From CAVPHV01 sp963704825 (GTDB lineage: Bacteria > Actinomycetota > Acidimicrobiia > Spongiisociales > UBA5794): 64,000 bases of DNA. The stretch lies in NCBI GenBank assembly GCA_963704825.1, contig CAVPHV010000005.1, positions 124,001 through 188,000 on the forward strand, given 5' to 3'. The notes beneath the pieces are model-generated. The model was not told where the DNA came from and ran no database searches. It was given only the letters and a program-made list of their open reading frames with translations. The position numbers and the translations under genes are program-made. Position 1 is the first letter of the stretch; every line of letters begins with the position of its first letter. Below are positions 18,193-27,049 of this stretch, one piece after another.

Positions 18193-19623
18193 CTAGCTCT
18201 TGGGAACACCCGACGACGACGAACCGATCGAGTGAAGCTTCATGAGGTTGGTCGATGACGCCTGGTTGGGCGGTATCCCCGCCGCCATGACCACGCCTTC
18301 ACCTTGCTGCACCATTCCCGTGGCGAGAAGATCCTGCTCGGCGTGGGCAATCATCTCGTCGGTTGAATCGACCCGCCCGATCATCATCGGCGTTACCCCG
18401 GCGTAGAGCGCCATCCGCTCGTATGTCGCCTCGTGGGGGGTGTAGGCGAAGATGTCCGCTTTCGGCCGATACTTCGAGATCAACCGAGCGGTGCTGCCCG
18501 ATTCGGTGAACGCCACGATCGCCCTCAACCCCAGATTCGTGGCGGCGTCGACGCAAGCCTGGGCAGTTGCCGAGGCGAACCGGGCCACGTCTTCGAGGAA
18601 CTCGATCTCGGGGCCGCGCCCGTATCCGGGGCTCTGCTCGGCCTCGTAGCAGATACGAGACATAGCCTCGATGGTGCGGTGCGGGTAGTCGCCGACGGCG
18701 GTCTCTGCCGACAGCATCACGGCGTCCGTGCCGTCGTGAACCGCCGACGATACATCGGTCACCTCGGCCCGCGTCGGCCGAGGTGACTTGCACATCGACT
18801 CGAGCATCTCCGTGGCCGTGATCGAAATCCTGGCCTTGGCGTTGGTGCGAGCCAGGATGTCCTTCTGGGCGCGGGGCACGTTCGAGAACGAGAGCTCGAC
18901 GCCGAGGTCGCCCCGGGCCACCATCGTGCCGTAGGCCTCCTCGAGGATGTCATCGAGGTTCTGGTAGCCGATGGCCGACTCGATCTTGGCGATGACCGGC
19001 GTGCCATCGGTCAGCTTCTTGACCCGGCGGATGTCCTCACCGGACGTCACGAAGGACGCCGCCACGTAGTCGACTCCCAATTCCGCCCCGAAGGCGAGGT
19101 CGATCTCGTCCTTGGCGGTCACAGCAGGGAGGTCGAGCATGGTTCCCGGGAACGAAACGCCCTTGTGGTCCCGCAGAATCCCCCCTTCGAGGACCTTGGC
19201 GCGTACCGATCCTCCAGTGTCGAACATCGTCTCGAGCACGATCAACCCGTCGGACATGATGATTGGAGACCCGGCTCCGAGACCGGCGGCTTCGAGGTTC
19301 TCGACGTAGATGCGACCCATGTCGCCCTCACCGACTCCGGGCACCAGCATGACCTCATCGCCGGTGACGAGCTGCACGTGACCGGAGGGAAACGTCCCGA
19401 CCCGAATCCGCGGACCCTGAATGTCTTGGAGAACGGCGACTGGGATCTCGAGGCGTTCCGAGCCCTCGCGCACCCATTGCGCAAACTGACGGTGTGACTC
19501 GTGATCGCCGTGCGAGAAGTTGAGCCGGGCAACGTTCATCCCGACTTCGATGAGGTTCGTAATGGCTTCGATTCCGGCCACTGCCGGACCCATCGTGGCA
19601 ATGATCTTGGTCTTGCGATTCAC
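18193..19623 (-). CDS. pyk: Pyruvate kinase
   Basis: The 476-residue protein covers the whole family. It opens with KTKIIATMGPA and MNVARLNFSHG, has the catalytic AKIES region and the ITATEMLESM motif (ATQMLES in most members), and ends in a C-terminal allosteric-type domain. It makes pyruvate and ATP from phosphoenolpyruvate and ADP in glycolysis. The GTG at 19623 lies 6 nt after TATGCT (19630-19635), so the transcript is probably leaderless; it is divergent from the DUF72 gene. Confidence 0.95.
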   Translation of the reverse strand: MNRKTKIIATMGPAVAGIEAITNLIEVGMNVARLNFSHGDHESHRQFAQWVREGSERLEIPVAVLQDIQGPRIRVGTFPSGHVQLVTGDEVMLVPGVGEGDMGRIYVENLEAAGLGAGSPIIMSDGLIVLETMFDTGGSVRAKVLEGGILRDHKGVSFPGTMLDLPAVTAKDEIDLAFGAELGVDYVAASFVTSGEDIRRVKKLTDGTPVIAKIESAIGYQNLDDILEEAYGTMVARGDLGVELSFSNVPRAQKDILARTNAKARISITATEMLESMCKSPRPTRAEVTDVSSAVHDGTDAVMLSAETAVGDYPHRTIEAMSRICYEAEQSPGYGRGPEIEFLEDVARFASATAQACVDAATNLGLRAIVAFTESGSTARLISKYRPKADIFAYTPHEATYERMALYAGVTPMMIGRVDSTDEMIAHAEQDLLATGMVQQGEGVVMAAGIPPNQASSTNLMKLHSIGSSSSGVPKS

Positions 19624-19629
19624 CTCGAA

Positions 19630-19668
19630 AGCATACCGGTCAGAGTGGTTTTCGCCGCGGAGTACCGT
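19630..19668. promoter_or_regulatory. Divergent leaderless -10 elements between pyk and the DUF72 gene
   Basis: TATGCT at 19630-19635 (minus strand) lies 6 nt from the pyk GTG. TACCGT at 19663-19668 (plus strand) lies 7 nt from the ATG at 19676. Only 52 bp separate the two start codons and neither has a Shine-Dalgarno. Confidence 0.5.
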
Positions 19669-19675
19669 TGCGGAC

Positions 19676-20374
19676 ATGACCGAGATTCGACTAGGTACCT
19701 CAGGATGGTCCTATCCGGAGTGGCGGTCCAGCCTCTATGAGGGCGTGCCCCAGCGACGCTGGTTGAACCACTACAGCTCGCGCTTCAACGCCGTCGAAGC
19801 CAACATCACTTACCGAAGGGACCTCTCGACCAGGGCGGCCGCTACCTGGGGCGACGAGACCGATGCACGCTTCCGGTTCGCCATCAAGGCCCATCAGCGA
19901 GCGACCCACTTCCATCGACTGAAGACACCCGCCGAGGACATCCCGCTCCAGGTGGCCCAAGCCGATCTGCTCGGCGACAAACTCGGAGTCGTCTACTTCC
20001 AGCTCCCCCACAACTTCCACAGAGACGATCAACTGCTCGACGTGTATCTCGACGCCTGGCCGGAGCGGCTACCGACGGTATGGGAGTTCCTCCATCCCAG
20101 CTGGCACGAACCCGAGGTGCACGCGATGTTGCGCCGCCACCGCTGCGGCTGGGTAGTCAGCGACGCCAAGAACCCCGAGCCTCCGTCCGTCGTGACTGGA
20201 CCCGACGCCTACGTCCGGCTGCGCGCTGGAAGCTACGACGCCGTGCAAATCCAGCAATGGGCGACGTCGATTCGCGCCATCGACGCCGATCGGGTCTGGG
20301 TCTTCATCCGACATGGCGCCGACGCTCCCGAGCTGGCCGAACGGGTGCGTGGGCTAGTGCTCGACGGCCTGTAG
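19676..20374 (+). CDS. DUF72 (YecE-like) family protein
   Basis: The 232-residue protein opens with LGTSGWSYPEW, the hallmark of DUF72, and keeps the TIM-barrel-like conserved patches YFQLPHNF and WEFLHPSW. The biochemical function of the family is not established. The ATG at 19676 is 7 nt after TACCGT. Its end overlaps the convergent ABC ATPase gene by 21 bp. Confidence 0.85.
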   Translation: MTEIRLGTSGWSYPEWRSSLYEGVPQRRWLNHYSSRFNAVEANITYRRDLSTRAAATWGDETDARFRFAIKAHQRATHFHRLKTPAEDIPLQVAQADLLGDKLGVVYFQLPHNFHRDDQLLDVYLDAWPERLPTVWEFLHPSWHEPEVHAMLRRHRCGWVVSDAKNPEPPSVVTGPDAYVRLRAGSYDAVQIQQWATSIRAIDADRVWVFIRHGADAPELAERVRGLVLDGL

Positions 20375-21097
20375 GAACTGCTGAGTCCTCTTGTTCTTCG
20401 GGTGCTCCAGGACCTCGCGGGGCGGTCCATCTTCCTGAATCACACCCTCGTCGATGAAGAGCACTCGATCGGCGACCTGCTTGGCGAATCCCATCTCATG
20501 GGTTACCACCAGCATGGTCATCCCTTCGTCGGCGAGCGATCGCATCACATCGAGCACCTCGCCGATCAACTCAGGGTCGAGAGCGCTGGTCGGCTCGTCG
20601 AACAGCATCATGTCGGGGTTCATGCACAACGAGCGAGCAATAGCGACCCGCTGCTGCTGGCCGCCCGACAGCCGGATGGGGTATTCATCCCGTTTGTCGG
20701 CAAGGCCAACCCTCGCCAGCATCGCTTCGGCTACCGCTACCGCCTCATCCTCGGATCGACCGAGCACCTTCTGCTGGGCGATGGTGAGGTTCTTCAGCAC
20801 CGTGAGATGCGGAAACAGGTTGAACTGCTGAAACACCATCCCGATCTTCTCGCGCACAAGGTCGACATCACACAGCGGATCGGTGATGTCGATACCTTCG
20901 ATGATCACCTTGCCCGACGTGGGCACCTCGAGCAGATTGACACAGCGCAATAGCGTCGACTTTCCCGAACCCGACGGCCCAATGATGCAGATGACGTCGG
21001 CGGTCGCCACCGAGAGGTCGATGCCGCGCAGCACCTCGAGCTCGCCAAAGGACTTGTGCAAGTCCTCGAGCTGGATCGGAGGTGTTTCGTTCATCAT
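20354..21097 (-). CDS. Polar amino-acid ABC transporter, ATP-binding protein (GlnQ-like)
   Basis: The 247-residue ATPase has Walker A GPSGSGKST (40-48), a Q-loop FQQFNLFPH, signature LSGGQQQR and Walker B MMLFDEPTSALD, in the order and length of the PAAT (GlnQ/HisP) family. It energises import with the permease and binding protein encoded just upstream. Its ATG overlaps the permease stop in an ATGATGA string, so the two are translationally coupled. Confidence 0.94.
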   Translation of the reverse strand: MMNETPPIQLEDLHKSFGELEVLRGIDLSVATADVICIIGPSGSGKSTLLRCVNLLEVPTSGKVIIEGIDITDPLCDVDLVREKIGMVFQQFNLFPHLTVLKNLTIAQQKVLGRSEDEAVAVAEAMLARVGLADKRDEYPIRLSGGQQQRVAIARSLCMNPDMMLFDEPTSALDPELIGEVLDVMRSLADEGMTMLVVTHEMGFAKQVADRVLFIDEGVIQEDGPPREVLEHPKNKRTQQFLQAVEH

Positions 21098-21897
21098 CTC
21101 CCTTGCCCTACCTTCTTCTCCAGCCTTCGGACCAAGAAGGTCAGCGGAAGCGTGATGATGACGTATACCAACGCAACGACCGTGAGCGGCGTAGCGTTTG
21201 TGGTGAGGTTCATGGCGTCTCTGGCGAACTTGGTCAACTCCTTGGATACCGGCGTCGTACCGATGATGAACAACAACGATGTGTCCTTGATCAAGAGCAC
21301 CAACTCGTTCGTCAGCGGCGGAATGACGATTCGGAACGCCTGCGGCAGGATGATGTAGCGCATGGCCGTTCCCTTTGGCATGCCGAGAGACCGGGCTGCC
21401 TCCATCTGGCCGCGAGGTACCGCCTCGATCCCGGCTCGAATGGTCTCAGCCATGTACGCGGCTGCGACGATGCCCAGGCCGAGCGTACCCTTGCCGAGCG
21501 TCCCTCCGGGGATACTGACGTCGAAGGCAAGCGGAACGGCAAACGCAACGAGCAAGATCGTGATGAGCGCCGGCAATGCTCGGAACAGCTCAATGTAGGC
21601 GGTCGCAAACCACCGGTACGGGCCAATCGTAGAGCGCTTCATGAGCGCAAGGACCAGAGCCAATGCCAGCCCGAAACTGAACGCAGCGGCCGTGTAGAGA
21701 ATCGTGTTCTTCGCCGCGATCGTGATGACCTCGGGGAACATCTCGCGGGCAATATCCCACTGGAAGAAGTTGAACTGCATCCGCTCCCAGTTGGTCGCGT
21801 AGATGAGGACGGCGAAGAGGACGACGGAAGAACCCAGCAGAATCCGGCGGCGCCGGTTCTCTCGTTGGACACGATTTGGCTTGGTGGCAACGACCAT
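21094..21897 (-). CDS. Polar amino-acid ABC transporter permease
   Basis: The 267-residue inner-membrane protein has about five to six transmembrane segments and the EAA-loop typical of BPD permeases (GQMEAARSLGMPKGTAMRYI, about 165-184). It is of the HisM/GlnP type and likely forms a homodimeric pore, since no second permease gene is present. It lies between the lipoprotein and ATPase genes. Confidence 0.92.
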   Translation of the reverse strand: MVVATKPNRVQRENRRRRILLGSSVVLFAVLIYATNWERMQFNFFQWDIAREMFPEVITIAAKNTILYTAAAFSFGLALALVLALMKRSTIGPYRWFATAYIELFRALPALITILLVAFAVPLAFDVSIPGGTLGKGTLGLGIVAAAYMAETIRAGIEAVPRGQMEAARSLGMPKGTAMRYIILPQAFRIVIPPLTNELVLLIKDTSLLFIIGTTPVSKELTKFARDAMNLTTNATPLTVVALVYVIITLPLTFLVRRLEKKVGQGR

Positions 21898-21953
21898 CGC
21901 TCACACGTTACTTGGTCGCAACGTGCCTCCGCAGGCGGACGCCGAAACCAAGC

Positions 21954-21979
21954 GAGGCGGCCCCGGAAGGGACCGCCTC
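21954..21979 (-). other. Stable stem-loop between binding-protein and permease genes
   Basis: GAGGCGG pairs with CCGCCTC and the helix continues with CCC/GGG after one mismatch, around a GGAA loop. There is no good T-run after it on the minus strand. Such hairpins after ABC binding-protein genes often stabilise the upstream message or attenuate read-through, which would give more binding protein than permease (inference). Confidence 0.55.
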
Positions 21980-22003
21980 AGCCTCAACACAGCCCGATCA
22001 GTG

Positions 22004-22783
22004 TCAGCCGGTTGGGAAGAACTCTTCGAAGATGCTGTCGTAGGTGCCGTCTTCGCGCAGCTTGGCGAGCGATGCGTTCACCGCAGCGAGAATGCTCTCG
22101 GCGCCCTCTTCTTTGACGGCGAACCCATAGAACTCGTCGGTCTTGTAGACCTCGACCAACACAAGATTGTCGTTGCTGAGGGCTGCATCGCCGTTGGTCA
22201 CGATGTCCTGCAGGACCCCGTCGACCTCGCCGGCGTTGAGCGCAGTGATCAGGTCTCCAGGGTTCTCGTAGGAGACGACGGTCGCACCGGTGGCGTTCTC
22301 GTTGGCGTAGATCTCACCGGTTGTCCCAGACTGCACGCCCAGGCTCTTGCCGCTGAGATCGCCCAGAACGGCGATGCCGCTTGCTGAGTCGACGAGCAGC
22401 GACTGATCTCCCGAGAAATAGCCGTCGCTGAAATCGATGTTCTCTTCGCGTTCCTCGGTGATCGTGATCGAGGCCGCCGCGATGTCGCAGTCTCCGGCCT
22501 GCATGGCAAGACCTGAAGTGATCGGGTCGAAACCGCTATTCACGACGGCGAGTTCGAGTCCCATGTCTTCAGCGATCGCCCGCATCAGCTCGATGTCGAA
22601 CCCTGTGAACTCACCGTTCTCCTCGTACTCCATCGGCGGGTAGGGCGAATCGGTGCAAACCGTAAGCGTCCCATCGGTGACGAGTCCGAGGGAACCGGTA
22701 TCGACGGAATCGTCATCGCCACACGCAGCAGCCAGCAGCGCCAGCGCAAGGACCGCCACAACAAGCGTTCGTGCACGTGTCAT
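22004..22783 (-). CDS. Amino-acid ABC transporter substrate-binding lipoprotein (SBP_bac_3)
   Basis: The 259-residue protein has a lipoprotein signal with lipobox LAAAC (Cys21) and the family-3 solute-binding fold, including TVCTDSPYPPMEY and GFDIELMRAIAEDMG. It captures a polar amino acid outside the membrane and hands it to the permease encoded 107 nt downstream. An AGGAGGAG site precedes the ATG. The ligand cannot be named from sequence alone. Confidence 0.92.
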   Translation of the reverse strand: MTRARTLVVAVLALALLAAACGDDDSVDTGSLGLVTDGTLTVCTDSPYPPMEYEENGEFTGFDIELMRAIAEDMGLELAVVNSGFDPITSGLAMQAGDCDIAAASITITEEREENIDFSDGYFSGDQSLLVDSASGIAVLGDLSGKSLGVQSGTTGEIYANENATGATVVSYENPGDLITALNAGEVDGVLQDIVTNGDAALSNDNLVLVEVYKTDEFYGFAVKEEGAESILAAVNASLAKLREDGTYDSIFEEFFPTG

Positions 22784-22858
22784 AGGTCGTTTCTCCTCCT
22801 CTTCGGCGCGCGGGACCGCCGCCGTTGTACAGAGCCTAGGCGAATCGGATCGGAGGCT

Positions 22859-23821
22859 TCAGCTCAGCGCCGGAATGACCTGCTCACCGAAGAGGCGCAT
22901 TCCATCGCCCCAAGTCGCATCGACGAAGTAGACGATGACATAGTCGATGCCCAGAGCGCCAATCTCCTGGATCTGGGCGGTCACCTGATCCGGGGTGCCG
23001 TAGAGGGAATGTTCCTTCCACTGTTCGACGGTGCGGTTGCCCGGCATCCGCTTGCCCCATTCGAGTGTCTTCTCCTCGAGTTGAGTCTTGTCAGTAGCGA
23101 TCAGGCAATCCAAGTTGCGGGTGAGGGTGATCTCGTCGAAATCCCGCCCGACATCACGGCAATGCTCCTGGAGCACCTCGGTCTTGTGGCGGAACGTCTC
23201 AGGCGTGCCGAAGTAGTTGGCGTAGTTGCCGTACTTGGCCACGATGCGCAGGGTCAACTGTTCACCACCACCGGCAATCCACAGCGGCGGGTACGGGTCC
23301 TGGAGAGGCCGCGGCCGGTTGATGGCGCCGTCGACCCTGTAGTACTTGCCGTCGAAGTACGTCTCATCCTCGGTCCACATCGAACGCAGGATCTGTACCG
23401 CCTCATCGAGTTGACCGATCCGCACGGCCGGCTTCGGGTAGTCGTACCCGTACGCCTCGTACTCGTGCCGATACCAGCCGGCGCCGATCCCGACATCGAG
23501 CCTCCCGCCCGACATGACGTCGACACAAGCCGTCATCTTCGCCAGATAGGACGGCGGCCGGTAGGAGTTGCAGGTGCACATCTGGCCGAGCCGCACCCGG
23601 TGGGTCGCCTCGGCGAGCCCCGCCATCAACGTCCACGCTTCCCAGGTGGACTGCTGACTCAGGTCCGGCCAGGTGTGGAGGTGGTCGTAGACCCAGATGG
23701 ATTCGAAGCCAACCTCCTCGGCAACCCGGGCGACGCCGACCATCGTGTCCCATTGGGTCTCCGGGGGAATGTCGCCCAGATCCAATCGCCAGCCCTGGGG
23801 TACAAATGCTCCAAATCGCAT
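22859..23821 (-). CDS. LLM-class (luciferase-like) flavin/F420-dependent oxidoreductase
   Basis: The 320-residue protein has the luciferase-like TIM barrel, with an N-terminal RFGAFVPQGW strand, the VYDHLHTWPD segment and the GIGAGWYRHEYEAYGYDYP region typical of F420-dependent members. It is likely to use F420H2 or FMN for hydride transfer to an unknown substrate. The ATG at 23821 has a GAGGAG site 5 nt upstream. The cofC gene 600 bp away supports use of F420. Confidence 0.85.
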   Translation of the reverse strand: MRFGAFVPQGWRLDLGDIPPETQWDTMVGVARVAEEVGFESIWVYDHLHTWPDLSQQSTWEAWTLMAGLAEATHRVRLGQMCTCNSYRPPSYLAKMTACVDVMSGGRLDVGIGAGWYRHEYEAYGYDYPKPAVRIGQLDEAVQILRSMWTEDETYFDGKYYRVDGAINRPRPLQDPYPPLWIAGGGEQLTLRIVAKYGNYANYFGTPETFRHKTEVLQEHCRDVGRDFDEITLTRNLDCLIATDKTQLEEKTLEWGKRMPGNRTVEQWKEHSLYGTPDQVTAQIQEIGALGIDYVIVYFVDATWGDGMRLFGEQVIPALS

Positions 23822-23912
23822 GCTGCTCCTCGTCGTTTGCTCGTGCTGCAGGCTAGAAGACCCGACCTTGGTGGCGTGCGCACCCCTCCCCCGAGCCAGT
23901 AGGCTCCCGTCC

Positions 23913-24416
23913 GTGAGTGAAGTTTCCACCGACCTGACCGACGCTCTCGGCGACCTCGTCGAGCGCTTCGATCATGTCTCGATGGCGGTCCACGACATCG
24001 AGGATTCGCTCACGCTGGTCGCGCTGATGGGTGGCGAATTCCGCGCCGGCGGTGACGTCGACGCCGGCTTTCGCTGGATCCAATTCACCCTCCCGGGGCG
24101 CGGCAAGCTCGAGATCATCCAGCCGCTCGACCCGACCGACGAGACCAATTTCCTGGTCAAGTTCTTGGCGGAACGCGGCGAAGGGCTCCATCACCTGACC
24201 TTCAAGGTCCGTGATCTGGTTGCCGCCGTCGATCAGGCTCGTGCCCTCGGGTTCGAAGTCATCGGGGTCAATGCGGAAGGAGCTTGGAAAGAAGCGTTCG
24301 TCCACCCCAAGACCTCCAACGGCGTGTTGATCCAACTCGCCGAGTTCACGGACAGCCCATTCCCACCACAGACGATCACCGAGGTGCTCGAAGGCACCCG
24401 CGGCCCCGATTCCTGA
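23913..24416 (+). CDS. VOC-fold protein, methylmalonyl-CoA epimerase-like
   Basis: The 167-residue protein has two glyoxalase-type beta-alpha-beta-beta-beta halves. Likely metal ligands are His in FDHVSMAV, His in LHHLTFKV and Glu in QLAEF, the arrangement seen in methylmalonyl-CoA epimerase and other VOC enzymes. The specific reaction is uncertain because no mutase or carboxylase gene is nearby. It starts with GTG, 7 nt after TAGGCT (23900-23905), and ends 4 nt before cofC. Confidence 0.75.
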   Translation: MSEVSTDLTDALGDLVERFDHVSMAVHDIEDSLTLVALMGGEFRAGGDVDAGFRWIQFTLPGRGKLEIIQPLDPTDETNFLVKFLAERGEGLHHLTFKVRDLVAAVDQARALGFEVIGVNAEGAWKEAFVHPKTSNGVLIQLAEFTDSPFPPQTITEVLEGTRGPDS

Positions 24417-24420
24417 CGGC

Positions 24421-25035
24421 GTGAGCCCTGACCCCGTGGGCCTCCTCGCCGCAATCCCAGTCAAACCTTTCGGCGTTGCCAAGGCGCGGCTCGCCGATCA
24501 GCTCAACCCCGACCAACGCGCCCGCCTGGGAAAGGCCATTGCGGCCCGCACCGCGATCCTCTCCCGCCAAGCAGGCGCCGATGTTTTTGTGATCACGGGC
24601 GACGATGGCGTCGCCGAATGGGCATCCGGGCTCGGCTTCGCGGTGCTCCCTGAGGGCCCGGTGCCCAGCCTCGATGGTGCCGCCCACACCGCAGCGGCGA
24701 CAGCGGCGGCCCGGGAGCAGCGCTGGGTGATCGTCCACGCCGACCTCCCGCTGGCAACGGCAACCGACTTGCGGACGGTTTTCGCGCTGGCAGCACACGC
24801 CCCGGTCGTCGTTCCGGCGCACGACGGCGGCACCAATCTGCTCGCCGGCTCCGACCCGGCGTTCCCGTTCGCCTACGGCCCCGGGAGCTTCCGTCGCCAT
24901 TTGGCTGCGGCACCACAGTCGAAGGTCGTCACCCATCCTCGGTTGGCGATGGATCTCGATACTCCGAGCGATCTGGTCCATGTGCGGCAGGCCGACGGCG
25001 GACTGTGGCTCGCACGGTTCCTCCGGATTGCGTGA
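24421..25035 (+). CDS. cofC: 2-phospho-L-lactate / phosphoenolpyruvate guanylyltransferase (F420 biosynthesis)
   Basis: The 204-residue protein has the CofC/FbiD signature IPVKPFGVAKARL near the N-terminus and a nucleotidyltransferase fold with HADLPLAT. It activates 2-phospholactate, or PEP in actinobacteria, with GTP for assembly of coenzyme F420. fbiA and fbiB are not in the window. It starts with GTG right after the VOC gene and is probably cotranscribed with it. Confidence 0.9.
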   Translation: MSPDPVGLLAAIPVKPFGVAKARLADQLNPDQRARLGKAIAARTAILSRQAGADVFVITGDDGVAEWASGLGFAVLPEGPVPSLDGAAHTAAATAAAREQRWVIVHADLPLATATDLRTVFALAAHAPVVVPAHDGGTNLLAGSDPAFPFAYGPGSFRRHLAAAPQSKVVTHPRLAMDLDTPSDLVHVRQADGGLWLARFLRIA

Positions 25036-25107
25036 TGGTCGGACCCGACCGGGTGCCTCCGGCCTCCGCCTCGCGCCGGCGAGGCAACACTCTCTAACCT
25101 GCCGGGC

Positions 25108-25857
25108 ATGGTCACCGACATGTACGACGAACTGAACGACGGGTTCGATGCGCTTCCCGCACCTGAGCGAGCCTTGGCGATCGGCGCTCATCCCGACGAC
25201 ATCGAATTTGGCGCAGGTGGAACCCTGGCCAAGTGGGCTGCCAGCGGCTGCCGGGTGACGATGCTGATCGTGACCGACGGCTCCAAGGGAACCTGGGATC
25301 CTGCAATGGACCAGCAGCTCCTCATCGCCCTTCGCAAAGATGAGCAGCGCAAGGCTGCCGACGTCCTTGGAGCGGAGCATACGATCCACCTCGACCTCGT
25401 CGACGGTGATCTTGTGTACTCGATGCCGCTGCGCGCCGAGATGTGCCGCCAGATCCGGCTGGCTCGGCCCGACGTCGTGATCACGCACGACCCCTGGCAG
25501 CGTTATCAGCTCCATCCCGATCACCGCACCACGGGGATGGCGGTGGTTGACGGAGTTGTCGCCGCCCGGGACCATCTCTTCTACCCCGAACAAGGCCTCG
25601 GCGCTCACCGACCGGAATCCATCCTGCTGTGGAGCGCCGACGAGCTCGACCATTGGGAAGACATCGAATCCACGATCGATACCAAAGTCGCCGCACTGCT
25701 CTGTCACACCTCCCAAGGCACGACCACGATGGGCGGCGCCGAAAAGGATGACCTGCGCCGCCAGGCCTTCGCCGATCGCATCCACCAATGGGCCCGTGAC
25801 GCCGGCGAACCAGTCGGATTAGCCCAAGCCGAAGCCTTCAAGCGGTTGCAGCCTTGA
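25108..25857 (+). CDS. PIG-L family deacetylase (zinc amidohydrolase)
   Basis: The 249-residue protein has the GAHPDDIE motif (about 26-33) and a downstream HPDH, the metal-site signature of the PIG-L/LmbE family. Members remove N-acyl groups from GlcNAc-linked molecules, such as mycothiol precursors (MshB) or unknown substrates. It is shorter than Mca and not clearly MshB. ATG lies 7 nt after TAACCT (25095-25100). The next gene overlaps its stop. Confidence 0.85.
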   Translation: MVTDMYDELNDGFDALPAPERALAIGAHPDDIEFGAGGTLAKWAASGCRVTMLIVTDGSKGTWDPAMDQQLLIALRKDEQRKAADVLGAEHTIHLDLVDGDLVYSMPLRAEMCRQIRLARPDVVITHDPWQRYQLHPDHRTTGMAVVDGVVAARDHLFYPEQGLGAHRPESILLWSADELDHWEDIESTIDTKVAALLCHTSQGTTTMGGAEKDDLRRQAFADRIHQWARDAGEPVGLAQAEAFKRLQP

Positions 25858-26978
25858 GCGCTCCACGCACGCTCGTTCTGGGATCCGGCATCGTTGGCAG
25901 CGCGGCTGCCTGGGATCTCGAGCGCAGGGGTCACCGGGTCACCGTCGCCGATCGCAGTGAGGAGGCCATCGCGGCGCTCGCCGACCGACTCGGCGTCGCC
26001 ACCGCTGTGGTCGACGTCGACGAAGCCGTGGCCGTTGCGGACGTCATGGCAGGCCAGGACGCCGTCGTCTCCGCCGTGCCGTATTCCTATGGCGCTTCTC
26101 TGGCCGCAGCCGCCGTGGCCGCCGGCGCCCACTACGCCGACTTCGGCGGGAACCCCACCGTCGTCAGGCAGCAGATTCGCCTCGACGCGGTCGCCCGAGC
26201 AGCGGGTGTCGCCGTCGTTCCCGACTGCGGCTTGGCCCCGGGCCTCGCCAACGTACTCGCCGCCGACATGATCGCGGCACTCGAACCCGGCCCGATCGAC
26301 TCCGTCCAGATGCGGGTCGGCGCCCTGCCCCAGGTCCCCGTCGGCACTCTCGGCTACCAATTGACCTTCAGCCCCGGCGGATTGATCAACGAGTACGCCG
26401 AGCCGTGTGAGGTCATCGAGCGGGGTGCCGTCGTTGAGGTTGAGCCGCTCACCCGATTCGAGACGGTCGATTGGGAGCCGTGGGGACCGCTCGAGGCGTT
26501 CTCAACTGCCGGCGGCACCTCGACGTTGTGCCACGATCATGCCGGCCGGGTCGACGCCCTCGAGTACAAGACACTCCGCTTCCCTGGTCACGGGATGGCC
26601 ATCCGCGCAATGTATGAGCTTGGGCTGTTCGACGAAGTGCCCTGGAACGTAGGTGGCACGTCGGTGGCCCCGCGGCCCGTTCTGGTCGAAGCGCTGAGCA
26701 CCCATCTGCCCCGAGGCGGACCCGACATGGTGCTGGTCCGCGTGTGGGCCACCCAAGGGACGCGGCAGGTCGGGGTTGAGATGGTAGATCTGCACGATGG
26801 GCGCTTCTCGGCACTGGCGAGGACCACGGCCTTCCCCGCCACCGCCTTGGTCGACCTCCTCGTTCGCGGCGAACTGGCCGTCCAGGGCGCCCTCGCCATG
26901 CCTCAGGTCATCACCGGTGCGCAGCTACTCCCCGAACTCGAGGATGTCGGGATCACCGCGGCGCCGCTCGACGCATAG
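25854..26978 (+). CDS. Saccharopine dehydrogenase-like NAD(P)-binding oxidoreductase
   Basis: The 374-residue protein opens with a Rossmann motif (LVLGSGIVGSAAAWDL) and follows the saccharopine dehydrogenase/homospermidine-synthase fold, including PDCGLAPGLANVLA. Related bacterial proteins are described as L-lysine or carboxynorspermidine-type dehydrogenases; this substrate is unknown. It starts with TTG inside a TTGA overlap with the PIG-L stop, so the genes are coupled. Confidence 0.8.
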   Translation: MSAPRTLVLGSGIVGSAAAWDLERRGHRVTVADRSEEAIAALADRLGVATAVVDVDEAVAVADVMAGQDAVVSAVPYSYGASLAAAAVAAGAHYADFGGNPTVVRQQIRLDAVARAAGVAVVPDCGLAPGLANVLAADMIAALEPGPIDSVQMRVGALPQVPVGTLGYQLTFSPGGLINEYAEPCEVIERGAVVEVEPLTRFETVDWEPWGPLEAFSTAGGTSTLCHDHAGRVDALEYKTLRFPGHGMAIRAMYELGLFDEVPWNVGGTSVAPRPVLVEALSTHLPRGGPDMVLVRVWATQGTRQVGVEMVDLHDGRFSALARTTAFPATALVDLLVRGELAVQGALAMPQVITGAQLLPELEDVGITAAPLDA

Positions 26979-26994
26979 GAGCCATGACACGACA

Positions 26995-27022
26995 GATGCC
27001 CACGGCCGAAGCCGTGGGCATC
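26995..27022. terminator. Bidirectional hairpin terminator
   Basis: A perfect 12-bp stem (GATGCCCACGGC and its complement) with a CGAA loop sits between two convergent genes ending at 26978 and 27050. The T-runs on both sides are weak, so Rho-independent function is likely but not certain. Confidence 0.75.
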
Positions 27023-27049
27023 TTGCTGGTCTTGCTGCTGTGACCGTTG

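Noticed and set aside
24376..25788. 470-codon minus-strand frame opposite cofC and the PIG-L gene
   Set aside because: Spans several well-supported plus-strand genes and shows no family motif.
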